A stretch of DNA of 12,285 nucleotides from an uncultured Verrucomicrobiota bacterium. Its GTDB lineage: Bacteria; Verrucomicrobiota; Kiritimatiellia; RFP12; UBA1067. Below the pieces are notes generated by a model. It was not told where the DNA came from and did no database searches. It saw only the letters and a list, made by a program, of their open reading frames with translations. The DNA lies in NCBI GenBank assembly GCA_946631535.1, contig CAMPAF010000052.1, forward strand, positions 1 to 12,285. The letters run 5' to 3'. Shown piece after piece: positions 1 through 7,735 of this stretch. The position numbers and the translations under genes are program-made. Numbering within the stretch: the stretch's first letter is position 1; every line of letters starts with the position of its first letter.

Positions 1-1
1 C

Positions 2-1921
2 CGTCCCGGCGGCTACGCCCGCTGGCACACGGGCCTCGGCCTCACGCGCCGCTGCCGGCTCGTGGCGTTGCCGGAAGACCACGTCGTGCCGGACAGCGTG
101 TGCATCACCACGCCCGAGGTGACGCGCGAGCGCGCGACCGTGCACGTCACCTACGACCTTGCACGCAGCGGGCGCAAGGAAAAGACGTTCACCGTGGAGA
201 AGCCGCGACTCTGGGATGTCGACGATCCCCACCTCTACGCGCTTGAGATCGAAGGCGAGACGTTCCGCTACGGCATCCGCACGGTCAAGTGGACGGCAGA
301 CGACGGCTTCCACCTCAACGGACGGCGCGTGCAGCTACGCGGCTTCTGCTTCCACCAGGACCTCTGCTCGCTCGGCTCTGTCGCCAACCGCACGGCCATC
401 CGCCGCCGTCTCCTCAATGCGAAGGCGTGCGGCATGAACGCGGTGCGCATGAGCCACTACCCGCACGCAGAGGAGTGGTACGACCTCTGCGACGAACTCG
501 GCATCCTCGTGATGGACGAGCTGACGGACGCCTGGGAACTCGCGAAGTTGCCGAACGACTACCACGTCCTCTTCGAACGGTGGCACGAGCGCGACCTGCG
601 GTCATGGATCCGCCACAACCGCAACCATCCCTCGATCGTGATCTGGAGCCTCGGCAACGAAATCTGGGAGTCCCGTTCGGGGGCGGACCGCTGGCCGATC
701 TACCAGCGCAACGGCATGGAGATGGTGCGTCTGGCGCACCAGGAGGATCCCACGCGCCCGACGACGACCGCGAACGACAACGCGAACGTGTGGCGCTCGC
801 CCTATGCGCAGTTCACGGACGTGTTCGGCTTCAACTACCGTCCGGACTGCTACGCCGAATACCACACGAACAACCCCGCCAAGCCGATCGTGGCCACCGA
901 GACGGTCTGCACGCTCTCCTCGCGCGGCGAATACCAGCCCGACAACTTCGGCAAGGAGAACAGGCGCTTTGGCGTGCCGTCCGCGAAGCAGCAGTTCCGC
1001 GACTACCATTCAACCTCCTACGGCCTGCATTCGATCATCCTCGCCGACTATGAGTTTGCGAAGGAGGAGGCCGCGCCGTATGTGGCGGGTTGTTTCGTGT
1101 GGACCGCGTTCGACTACTTCGGATCCCCGGCGGTGCTGGCGATGGGCACGCAGAAGCCGTTGTTCAGCGATCCGGAACGACAGGCGCGCGCCGTTGCCGA
1201 GCAGGTGCGCTTCGGCCGTCCCCGCGCGGCGATCCATTCATGCACGACGGGAATCTTCGACCTCGCTGGTTTCCCGAAAGACGAGTTCTGGCTGTACCAG
1301 TCGAAGTGGCGGCCGGACGTGCCCAGCGCCCACATCCTGCCGGGTTGGGGGTGGCCCGCACGCGAGGGAGAGAAAACGCCCGTCTACGTCTACTCGTCAG
1401 GCGACGAGGTGGAACTCTTCGTCAACGGCGTCTCGCAGGGCCGCAAGGCGCGCGAAAAGGGCCTGTGGCGCTTCCGCTTCAACGACGTCGTCTACCAGCC
1501 GGGCGAGGTGAAGGCCGTGGCCTACAAGGACGGCAGGAAGTGGGCGGAAGAGACGGTGAAGACCGCAGGTGCGCCCGCGCGCCTAGTGGCGACGCCGGAA
1601 AGAGCGTCCATCGCGTCCGACGGCGAGGATGTTGGCTACGTCACGCTCAAGGTGGTGGACAAGGACGGCAACATCTGCCCAACCGCCAACATAGACGTCA
1701 AGGTGTCCGTCTCCGGCTGCGGCAGCTTCGTTGCTGCGGAGAACGGCGACGAGGCCGACTTCTCGTGGTTCCGCGATCCCGAGCGCAAGACCTTCAACGG
1801 CCTTCTCTCTGCGCTTGTACGCGCTAAGCCAGGTGCCAAAGGCGAGATTGCCGTGACGTTCAGGTCCGAGGGCCTGCCGGACGCCGTCGCGCGCGTGACG
1901 GCAACAGACACAACGAAATGA
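2..1921 (+). CDS. Glycoside hydrolase family 2 enzyme (beta-galactosidase/beta-glucuronidase type), 5'-truncated
   Basis: The enzyme probably removes a terminal beta-linked sugar from oligosaccharides or glycoproteins. The frame is open from base 2, so the start codon, any signal peptide and most of the N-terminal sugar-binding domain lie outside the window; the first visible codons (RWHTGLG) match the end of that domain. Numbering from the GTG at 62 as residue 1, an immunoglobulin-like segment is followed by a TIM barrel (about 80-385). It has the GH2 signatures LNGRRVQLRG (85-94), NAVRMSHYP (126-134) and NHPSIVIWSLGNE (188-200), where E200 is the expected acid/base. The nucleophile region is VATETVCTLSSRGEY, with E280. 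The C-terminal part (about 435-505) resembles DUF4982, and 507-615 is a further beta-sandwich as in multidomain GH2 proteins. The stop is 10 bases before the next gene, suggesting co-transcription. The family is clear; the exact substrate is not. Confidence 0.93.
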   Translation, partial: RPGGYARWHTGLGLTRRCRLVALPEDHVVPDSVCITTPEVTRERATVHVTYDLARSGRKEKTFTVEKPRLWDVDDPHLYALEIEGETFRYGIRTVKWTADDGFHLNGRRVQLRGFCFHQDLCSLGSVANRTAIRRRLLNAKACGMNAVRMSHYPHAEEWYDLCDELGILVMDELTDAWELAKLPNDYHVLFERWHERDLRSWIRHNRNHPSIVIWSLGNEIWESRSGADRWPIYQRNGMEMVRLAHQEDPTRPTTTANDNANVWRSPYAQFTDVFGFNYRPDCYAEYHTNNPAKPIVATETVCTLSSRGEYQPDNFGKENRRFGVPSAKQQFRDYHSTSYGLHSIILADYEFAKEEAAPYVAGCFVWTAFDYFGSPAVLAMGTQKPLFSDPERQARAVAEQVRFGRPRAAIHSCTTGIFDLAGFPKDEFWLYQSKWRPDVPSAHILPGWGWPAREGEKTPVYVYSSGDEVELFVNGVSQGRKAREKGLWRFRFNDVVYQPGEVKAVAYKDGRKWAEETVKTAGAPARLVATPERASIASDGEDVGYVTLKVVDKDGNICPTANIDVKVSVSGCGSFVAAENGDEADFSWFRDPERKTFNGLLSALVRAKPGAKGEIAVTFRSEGLPDAVARVTATDTTK

Positions 1922-1931
1922 GAAGACAGCC

Positions 1932-2891
1932 ATGAAAGCGATGTGCATTGACGAGAACAAGAACTTCGTGTGGCGGGACGTGCCCGATCCGGTCCGCCAC
2001 GGCGAATTCAACGTGAAGCTTAAGATCGAGGCGTGCGCGGTGAACCGCGCGGACCTCATGCAGCGCGCGGGCATCTACGCGCCGCCGGAGGGATGGCCGA
2101 TCTGGCCGGGACTCGAATGCGCGGGCACGGTGCTGGAAGCGCCGGCTAACGGACGCTTCAAGCCCGGCGACAGGGTGTGCGCCCTTCTCGGCGGTGGCGG
2201 ATACGCGGAACAGGCGGTCGTGCCCGAGGGGATGTGCCTGCCCCTGCCGAAGGGTTTCGAGCCGTGGGAAGCGGCCGGCATCCCGGAGGTGTATGCGACG
2301 GCGTACCTGAACCTCAAGATCGTGGGCGAGATCAAGAAAGGCGAGACTTTCTTCATCAACGGCGGCGAGGGCGGTCTCGGCGTCGCCTGCATCCAGCTCG
2401 CGAAGCACGTCTTCGGCGCGAAGGTCGTGGCGCAGGTGGCGAGCGACGCGAACGGCGAGTTCTGCAAGTCCGTCGGCGCAGACGTGGTCAGCAACCGCTT
2501 CACGGACGACCTCGTGGCGACGCTCAAGGCGAATCCGCCGGACGTCGCCATCGATCCCGTGGGCGGTCCGCTCATGGGCAAGTGCTTCGCGACCATGAAC
2601 ATGCTGGGGAGGTGGATCTCGCTCGCCTCCATGGCCGGTCCGGAGACGACGATCGACGTGAACCTCCTCTGGCGCAAGAACCTCCGCCTCATCGGTTCGA
2701 CCCTGCGGCGGCGTTCGCCGGAAGAGAAGGCGCAGATCCTCGCAGGGCTTGCGCGCGACGTGTGGCCCGCGTTCGAGGCACGGAAGTTCGCGCCATACAT
2801 CCACAAGACCCTCCCGATCACCGAGGCCACGGAGGCGCATGCCATCCTCGAACGCGGCGAAAACCGCGGCAAGGTCGTGCTGACTATGTGA
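1932..2891 (+). CDS. Zinc-independent medium-chain dehydrogenase/reductase, quinone oxidoreductase (PIG3-like)
   Basis: This 319-residue protein has the usual length for NAD(P)H:quinone oxidoreductases of the MDR superfamily, which pass hydride from NAD(P)H to quinones or enones in the cytoplasm. Visible signatures are NRADLMQRAG (38-47) in the GroES-like N-terminal domain, GDRVCALLGGGGYAE (79-93), and the nucleotide-binding turn GGEGGLGVACIQLAK (144-158) starting the Rossmann fold. LRLIGSTLR (251-259) is typical of the TIGR02824/PIG3 branch. No cluster of catalytic zinc ligands is seen and there is no signal peptide. The ATG follows the GH2 stop by 10 bases with only a weak purine stretch (AGAAG) ahead of it, so translation may be coupled to GH2. 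Why a reductase follows GH2 is unclear; acting on an oxidised sugar or aglycone would be speculation. Confidence 0.88.
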   Translation: MKAMCIDENKNFVWRDVPDPVRHGEFNVKLKIEACAVNRADLMQRAGIYAPPEGWPIWPGLECAGTVLEAPANGRFKPGDRVCALLGGGGYAEQAVVPEGMCLPLPKGFEPWEAAGIPEVYATAYLNLKIVGEIKKGETFFINGGEGGLGVACIQLAKHVFGAKVVAQVASDANGEFCKSVGADVVSNRFTDDLVATLKANPPDVAIDPVGGPLMGKCFATMNMLGRWISLASMAGPETTIDVNLLWRKNLRLIGSTLRRRSPEEKAQILAGLARDVWPAFEARKFAPYIHKTLPITEATEAHAILERGENRGKVVLTM

Positions 2892-2897
2892 CAATGG

Positions 2898-2983
2898 ATA
2901 TTCGCTCATGAAAGTGCATTGAGACGCATGATATTCGCTCATGAAAGTGCGGTTGCGCGGATCATATTCCCTTATGAAAGTGT
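2898..2983 (+). repeat. Three direct repeats of 20 bases, exact 33-base period, upstream of the ATPase gene
   Basis: Copies 1 (2898-2917) and 2 (2931-2950) are identical: ATATTCGCTCATGAAAGTGC. Copy 3 (2964-2983) differs at four positions (ATATTCCCTTATGAAAGTGT). The 13-base spacers are unrelated to each other. The array begins 7 bases after the MDR stop and ends 10 bases before the probable -35 box of the ATPase gene. The 33-base step is close to three DNA helical turns, so a protein binding each copy would sit on the same face. The likeliest role is a tandem operator for the downstream gene; a recombination or mobility site is the alternative. Three copies, a short repeat and 13-base spacers argue against CRISPR. 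Confidence 0.85.
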
Positions 2984-2993
2984 AAGTTGCCAC

Positions 2994-3022
2994 TTGCGCT
3001 GCGCACAATAATCGAGTATAAT
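2994..3022 (+). promoter_or_regulatory. Sigma70-type promoter of the DUF4143 ATPase gene
   Basis: TTGCGC (2994-2999) and a perfect TATAAT (3017-3022) are separated by 17 bases. The GTG start at 3029 lies six bases after the -10 box, about where transcription should begin, so the message may be leaderless. The box pair sits directly after the 33-base repeat array. The -10 box is strong; the -35 box matches consensus in only its first three bases. Confidence 0.65.
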
Positions 3023-3028
3023 GCTCGT

Positions 3029-4420
3029 GTGAAACACATAAAACCAGAATTATTCATTGAAAGGAAGTTTGAGGCGCTTTTGCAGGAATGGAAAGCGCGA
3101 CCAGATCGATTGCCATTGATTGTGAAGGGTGCCCGGCAAGTAGGTAAAACTGAGTGCGTGAGGCATTTCGCCGAAGGGCGCTATGCTTCGTTCGTGGAAA
3201 TCAACTTTGATTTGCAACCCGAATTTCGCGCAATTACGCGGGACGGCTATTCGGCCGAGAACATTCTGCGCAACATTTCGCTGATTGAGCCTAATTTTCG
3301 GTTTGTCGAGAATAACACGTTGATTTTCTTTGATGAGATACAGGATTTCCCTGAGATCGCGACATGTTTCAAGTCATTTGCACAGCAAGGTAAATACGAT
3401 GTCATCAGTAGCGGTTCGCTGCTGGGAATCCAGTTCAGGCGGATAGAGTCGATCAGCGTCGGTTTTCAGGAAACGGCCATGATGCATTCGCTTGATTTCG
3501 AGGAGTTCTTGACGGCACGTGGCTATCGCGCCAATCAGCTGGATGAACTGTACGGCCATCTGCTGGAAGGACGGGCCTTTGGAGAGGCGGCAAACACGAC
3601 GCTTGACCGTCTCTTCCTTGATTTCTCCACCTTGGGTGGAATGCCGGAGGTTGTCGAACGTTATTTCGTCAAGGGGACTTTTGAGGGAGTGCCGGCGATT
3701 CAGCGCCGGATTGTCAACGACTATCGTTCTGACGTGCGCAAGTACGCTGAAGGTCTTGATCCTGTCCGTATAGTCAACGTGTTTGACAGCATTCCCGGAC
3801 AGTTGGCGAAGGAGAACAAGAAGTTCCAGTTGTCCCATGTTGAGAAGAAGGCTCGGTACAAAGACTACTGGGGATGCGTCGAGTGGCTGGCCGATGCCGG
3901 CATCGTCAATATCTGCAAGGCGATGGATTTTCCGGAACTGCCTATCGCCGCGCATCTTGACGCCCTGTGCTTCAAGCTCTACATGGCCGACAGCGGACTG
4001 CTCATCTCGATGCTGGACGAGGAGTCACAGAAGGATGTGCGCCTCCGCCGAAACCTCGGAACCTGGAAGGGCGGGCTTTTTGAAAACATCGTCGCCGAGG
4101 CACTTGTCAAGTCGGGCGTCGAGCCGGTGTACTACAAGAAAGAAAATTCAACGTTGGAGATGGATTTCTTCCTTCGCTCCGGCGATGATCTCGTGCCAGT
4201 GGAAGTGAAGGCCGGGAACACAAAGGCCAAATCCCTGCGTACCCTTCTCGGCAGCGCCCATTACAAGGACATCAGATGGGGGATAAAACTTGTCAGGGGC
4301 AATGTCGGATTCGGCCAAGGGGTGCTGACCATTCCCCAGTGGTGTGCGTTCTTCCTGCGAAGATTGACGAAAGAGACTTCTCTGATGTTTTCCCGAACAA
4401 ATTGCCCAGGCAAAGCATGA
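3029..4420 (+). CDS. AAA_14 / DUF4143 family ATPase with PD-(D/E)XK-like C-terminal domain
   Basis: This is a predicted cytoplasmic ATPase of 463 residues, normal for the family, whose biological role is not established. From the GTG at 3029 the Walker A motif is GARQVGKT (34-41), Walker B is LIFFDEIQ (98-105), and ISSGSLL (126-132) fits the sensor strand. The DUF4143 region follows. Near the end, EMDFF (D379) and VEVKAG (E392, K394) form the D-(E)xK pattern of the restriction-endonuclease fold; whether it cuts DNA is unknown. The GTG was chosen because the upstream TTG at 2987 would place the -35 and -10 boxes inside the gene. No ribosome binding site is visible. The first half is clearly poorer in GC than its neighbours (29 of 60 bases at 3061-3120 against 42 of 60 at 2401-2460), which suggests horizontal acquisition. 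Nothing links it to glycan breakdown. Confidence 0.88.
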   Translation: MKHIKPELFIERKFEALLQEWKARPDRLPLIVKGARQVGKTECVRHFAEGRYASFVEINFDLQPEFRAITRDGYSAENILRNISLIEPNFRFVENNTLIFFDEIQDFPEIATCFKSFAQQGKYDVISSGSLLGIQFRRIESISVGFQETAMMHSLDFEEFLTARGYRANQLDELYGHLLEGRAFGEAANTTLDRLFLDFSTLGGMPEVVERYFVKGTFEGVPAIQRRIVNDYRSDVRKYAEGLDPVRIVNVFDSIPGQLAKENKKFQLSHVEKKARYKDYWGCVEWLADAGIVNICKAMDFPELPIAAHLDALCFKLYMADSGLLISMLDEESQKDVRLRRNLGTWKGGLFENIVAEALVKSGVEPVYYKKENSTLEMDFFLRSGDDLVPVEVKAGNTKAKSLRTLLGSAHYKDIRWGIKLVRGNVGFGQGVLTIPQWCAFFLRRLTKETSLMFSRTNCPGKA

Positions 4421-4456
4421 ACACAAGAACTGTTACGCAGTGTGGATGGAGCGGAA

Positions 4457-6544
4457 ATGAAAGCAAGAAAACGGGGTCTCGGAAATTTCGTCGTTTGGAG
4501 CGTCGCCTTGTGCTGCGCGGCGGTGGCGGCTGAATCGCGCATCCTCCACCTGCCGGGGGGATTCGTTCAACCTTACGGCTCCTACACGACCGGCGGCGAG
4601 TTCCCGGGCGCGAAGGCCGAACTGGGGTTCGAGCAGGAGGGCAGTCGGCGCTTCGCCCGCCTGTCGTTTGACCTGACGAAAGGCGCATACGTGGGCTACA
4701 GGGTCACCGAGAAGATTCCTGCCGGCACGTCGCGCGTTGCGTTCACCTTGCGCCTGCCCAAGGGGCTGGAGCGCACGCGGGTGTTCTTCCGCGTCCATGA
4801 TTCGGAGGGACAGGCGCACCTGCAGTCCGTGCCGTTCACGGCCACGGGCGAATGGTCGGTGCTGGAATTCGACCCGCGCAAGAGTGGCGGACACTGGGGC
4901 GGGGCGAACGACGGCGTGGTGCGGCTCCCGGCCGTGGAGTGCGTCCTCGGCGTCGAGACCCGCGGCGCCAACCGCACGGGATGCCTGGACGTCGCGGACG
5001 TGGTGATCGAGACGACGGCCGGCATTTCGGAAATCCCATCCTCGACGATCACGTGCGTCCCAGGCCGAACCACGTCTCTGTTCTATCCCGGCGAGAATCC
5101 GTCGTTCAAGATATCCGTGACGCGACGGGCCGAAGCCGCTCAGGCGGGACGCGGCGCGGTCGGCTGCCGGATAACCGATTGCGAAGGCAAAGAGCTGTGC
5201 TGGCGGCAGGCGGACGACGGCCCATTCGAGGTCCGTCCCGAGGACGTGGGCAGACGCTTCGGCGCGTTTGCGCTCGACCTGACAACGGCGGACGGCGCGT
5301 CAAACAGGACGTGGTTCGCGTGTCTCACGTCAAAGGACGTGAAGCCGTGCCCCTGGGTGGGCACGCAGTGTCATGTCTATGGCTGGCGGAACGTTTCGCA
5401 GCTTGTGGACCTGCTGGCGGCGGCGGGCATCGGAATCGTCCGCGATGAGCCGGGCTGGTCCGCCTGCGAGCAGAGGAAAGGCGTGTATGCGGTTCCCGAA
5501 ATCTATGAAGGTTTTGTGGACGCGTTGCTTGCGCGCGGCATTCGCATGAACCTGCTGCTCAGCTATGGAAACAAGCTGTACGACAATCCCGTCGACAAAG
5601 ATGCGTTCGCGCGTTTCGCCGCCTGGTCGGCCGAACACTTCAAGGGCCGGATCGACCGTTACGAGATCTGGAACGAGCCGCAGAACTTCACGTTCAAGAA
5701 GGCCTATTGGCAGGAAGGTGAAAGCAACGAGAGGTGGATCGGGAAGTTCGTCGAGTTCACGCACGCTGCGGACGACGCCATCCGGCGGGTGGATCCCGAT
5801 GCGATCGTGGGCGTGACGGGCGAGGATGTCCCCAGCCTTCTTCAAATGATGCTCGCGGGCGGCATTGCGCGTGCGCACAACGCGGTGGCGTTCCATCCCT
5901 ACTGCCATCGCCAGCACCGTCCCGAGCGCGAGTACTTCCTCCGCGACTTCGGTTCGGAATATCGCGAACTCGCGAGGAAGCACGGCGGCGCGAACCGCTG
6001 GTGCGTGACAGAGGCCGGCTGGACGACCTATGCGGGCAAGGGGGAATACTGGGAGGTCGCGGGCGGCTATCCTCGATCGAGCTATCTGGGACAGGCCGCC
6101 TGTATTGTGCGGATGTACCTCGCCGCGCTGGAGGCCGGTTGCGACTACGCCTGCCAGTACGATTTCCGGAACGACGGGCTGAGGGCGTCCTACACCGAGC
6201 ACAACTTCGGGCTCGTCCACCACGACTGGACGCCGAAGCCGTCGTATGCCGCCGTCGCGTTCCTGACGCGGCACGTGGGGCAGATGAGGTACGTGTGCGA
6301 CCTTTCGTCCGACAAGCACGCGCTCCGCGTGGCGGAATTCGCGCCGGAGGCGGGGAAGAAGGACGGCACAGTCCTCGTCCTCTGGAGCGTTGAAGGCGCA
6401 TGCGAGTGGGAGGTGCCGGCGTCGCGCGGCCCATGGACCGAATGCCGCGATCTCTTCGGCAACGTCATCGAGCCGCCGGTCGTCTCCGGACGCAAGCTGC
6501 GTCTCACCGAATGCCCGATCTACTTACGTTTTGGGAGGAATTAA
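4457..6544 (+). CDS. Exported clan GH-A glycoside hydrolase (GH39/GH5-like) with N-terminal beta domains
   Basis: This is a 695-residue predicted retaining glycosidase, exported to the periplasm or outside. ATG 4457 is preferred over the in-frame GTG at 4442 because GGAG (4448-4451) lies five bases ahead of it and it opens directly into a signal peptide: positive MKARKR, a hydrophobic core, cleavage near AVAA/ES (residue 25). Residues of about 27-190 look like a galactose-binding-type beta-sandwich and about 195-295 like an Ig-like domain. The TIM barrel starts near W300 (WVGTQCHVYGWRN). The acid/base is E407 in YEIWNEP and the nucleophile is E519 in WCVTEAGW, both canonical for clan GH-A, so it should be active. 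GH39 (PslG- or xylosidase-like) is closest by motif, but a GH5-related or unassigned family is possible. It starts 36 bases after the ATPase stop; no promoter of its own is evident there. Confidence 0.85.
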   Translation: MKARKRGLGNFVVWSVALCCAAVAAESRILHLPGGFVQPYGSYTTGGEFPGAKAELGFEQEGSRRFARLSFDLTKGAYVGYRVTEKIPAGTSRVAFTLRLPKGLERTRVFFRVHDSEGQAHLQSVPFTATGEWSVLEFDPRKSGGHWGGANDGVVRLPAVECVLGVETRGANRTGCLDVADVVIETTAGISEIPSSTITCVPGRTTSLFYPGENPSFKISVTRRAEAAQAGRGAVGCRITDCEGKELCWRQADDGPFEVRPEDVGRRFGAFALDLTTADGASNRTWFACLTSKDVKPCPWVGTQCHVYGWRNVSQLVDLLAAAGIGIVRDEPGWSACEQRKGVYAVPEIYEGFVDALLARGIRMNLLLSYGNKLYDNPVDKDAFARFAAWSAEHFKGRIDRYEIWNEPQNFTFKKAYWQEGESNERWIGKFVEFTHAADDAIRRVDPDAIVGVTGEDVPSLLQMMLAGGIARAHNAVAFHPYCHRQHRPEREYFLRDFGSEYRELARKHGGANRWCVTEAGWTTYAGKGEYWEVAGGYPRSSYLGQAACIVRMYLAALEAGCDYACQYDFRNDGLRASYTEHNFGLVHHDWTPKPSYAAVAFLTRHVGQMRYVCDLSSDKHALRVAEFAPEAGKKDGTVLVLWSVEGACEWEVPASRGPWTECRDLFGNVIEPPVVSGRKLRLTECPIYLRFGRN

Positions 6545-6558
6545 CCTAAAATCCTCAA

Positions 6559-6587
6559 TTGCGCCCCACGCGGCGATGTGGTAGAAT
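6559..6587 (+). promoter_or_regulatory. Promoter of the GH43-like gene, extended -10 type
   Basis: TTGCGC (6559-6564), a 17-base spacer and TAGAAT (6582-6587), preceded by TGG (6579-6581), give an extended -10 promoter. The ATG at 6594 comes six bases later with no ribosome binding site, so the transcript may start at or within a base or two of the start codon. The -35 hexamer, spacer length and distance to the start codon equal those of the promoter at 2994-3022. Confidence 0.65.
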
Positions 6588-6593
6588 AGCGAC

Positions 6594-7691
6594 ATGGCAA
6601 AAAGGAACACCCAGAACGGTGCCAAGCTGCCGCCGCAGACAAAGGCGGGAACCGCCATCCTTTGTCTTTTGTCATCTGTCTTCTGTCCTCAATGTCTGAT
6701 GGCGGAATCATCGTTTACGGTGAGCGACCCGTTCATCTGGCGGGACGACGCCGCGAAATGCTATCGGCTGTACCAGCTCAGCAGAATGAGCGAGCCCGTC
6801 GGGGCGGGCGTGATGATGCGCACGTCCACGAACCTGACGGACTGGAGCGCGATGACGCAGGTGCTGCGCGTGCCGGATTCGTACGGCTGCTCGGCGGTCT
6901 GGGCGCCCGAGATGCACGTCTACAAGGGCGCGTACTACATCTTCGGCACGATCTGCACGAAGTTGTGTCCCACGAACTGCGTGCGGCCGATGGCGGAGAA
7001 GGGGTGGCAGCCGAAGGGAAACTACCTGCGCAAGCGCCTCTCCACCTACATCTTCAAGGCCGACCGTCCGGAGGGGCCGTTCAAGGTGTGGAGCGACGGC
7101 CCGATCCCGCCGCGCGACTGGGCCACTCTCGACGGCACGTTCTTCGAGGAGGACGGCAAGCCCTATATGGTGTTCTGCCACGAGTGGACGCAGATGCGCG
7201 ACGGCACGATGGACGCGGTGGAGCTGACGCCGGACCTGACGCGGGCCGCGGGGAAGCCCGTGACGCTCTTCCGCGCGAGCGACCTCTGGAAGGAAGACGC
7301 CGCGAAGTTCCCCGCGCGCACGTACGTGACTGACGGCCCGTTCCTCTACCGCTCGAAGACGGGCGAGCTGTTCATGCTGTGGAGCTCGGCGCGCCGGGGC
7401 TATCTGCAGATCGCCTCGCGTTCGGCGTCCGGGAAGCTGCGCGGGCCGTGGACCGATCACACGGTCATCTACGAGAACGACTCGGGGCACGGCATGGCGT
7501 TCCGCACGTTCGAGGGGACGCTCGCGATCGCGCTCCATTCGCCCAACCATCCCGGCGTCCAGAAGCGCCTGCGCGTCTACGAGCTGGAGGACCTCGGCAA
7601 CGCCCTGCGCGTGGGCCGGCAGATCGGCGGCGACTTCTCGCCGCGTCCTCCTCCGGGGCGCATCAGAGCGGAACAAGTGAAAGGCAAATAG
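6594..7691 (+). CDS. GH43-like five-bladed beta-propeller glycosidase, exported
   Basis: The 365-residue protein resembles family 43 glycosylhydrolases, which release arabinose or xylose residues. A long N-region precedes a hydrophobic core and likely cleavage at LMA/ESS (after residue 37). Propeller landmarks are SDPFIW (D45, expected general base), VWAPEMH (102-108), TLDGTFFEEDGKPYMVF (D180, expected pKa-modulating Asp), YVTDGPFLY (244-252) and DSGHGM (296-301). The catalytic acid in classical GH43 is a Glu in an EGP context; here the aligned site reads TDGP with D247. I believe related GH43-annotated proteins share the DGP form, so it may be a subfamily trait. A Cys-containing segment (about 121-145) appears inserted between blades. 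The signal-peptide core is encoded by a heptamer repeat. The next gene begins shortly after the TAG, so the two are probably one transcript. Confidence 0.85.
   Translation: MAKRNTQNGAKLPPQTKAGTAILCLLSSVFCPQCLMAESSFTVSDPFIWRDDAAKCYRLYQLSRMSEPVGAGVMMRTSTNLTDWSAMTQVLRVPDSYGCSAVWAPEMHVYKGAYYIFGTICTKLCPTNCVRPMAEKGWQPKGNYLRKRLSTYIFKADRPEGPFKVWSDGPIPPRDWATLDGTFFEEDGKPYMVFCHEWTQMRDGTMDAVELTPDLTRAAGKPVTLFRASDLWKEDAAKFPARTYVTDGPFLYRSKTGELFMLWSSARRGYLQIASRSASGKLRGPWTDHTVIYENDSGHGMAFRTFEGTLAIALHSPNHPGVQKRLRVYELEDLGNALRVGRQIGGDFSPRPPPGRIRAEQVKGK
6661..6688 (+). repeat. Four-copy heptamer tandem repeat (TYTGTCN) inside signal-peptide codons
   Basis: The units are TTTGTCT, TTTGTCA, TCTGTCT and TCTGTCC, with GTC recurring exactly every seven bases (6664, 6671, 6678, 6685). 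They encode the hydrophobic core of the GH43-like signal peptide (CLLSSVF). Seven is not a multiple of three, so gain or loss of one unit would shift the frame. The copies are imperfect, which lowers the slippage rate expected. Confidence 0.7.
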
Positions 7692-7735
7692 CAATGAAAG
7701 GTCTTCAATCGGTTCGCGAAGGAAGGATGGTCGAC

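Noticed and set aside
2898..2983. CRISPR array
   Set aside because: Repeats are 20 bases with 13-base spacers and only three copies, shorter than known CRISPR units, and no cas gene is present.
1860..3008. - strand frame of 382 codons whose start reads TFMSEY-like peptide repeats
   Set aside because: The peptide periodicity is only the 33-base DNA repeat read in frame (33 is 11 codons). The rest lies opposite the MDR gene and has shadow-type composition.
2987..3028. TTG start for the ATPase at 2987
   Set aside because: It would put the -35 and -10 boxes within the coding region and adds residues that do not resemble the family N-terminus.
4402..4413. TTGCC-CA-GGCAA inverted repeat at the end of the ATPase gene as a terminator or cassette end
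   Set aside because: It has only five base pairs and a two-base loop, no T-run follows, and no matching copy was found at the other end of the cassette.
7379..7735. N-terminal extension of the GH39-like gene back to 7379
   Set aside because: It would overlap the GH43-like gene by over 300 bases and encode an Arg/Ala/Pro-rich shadow peptide ahead of a good signal peptide.
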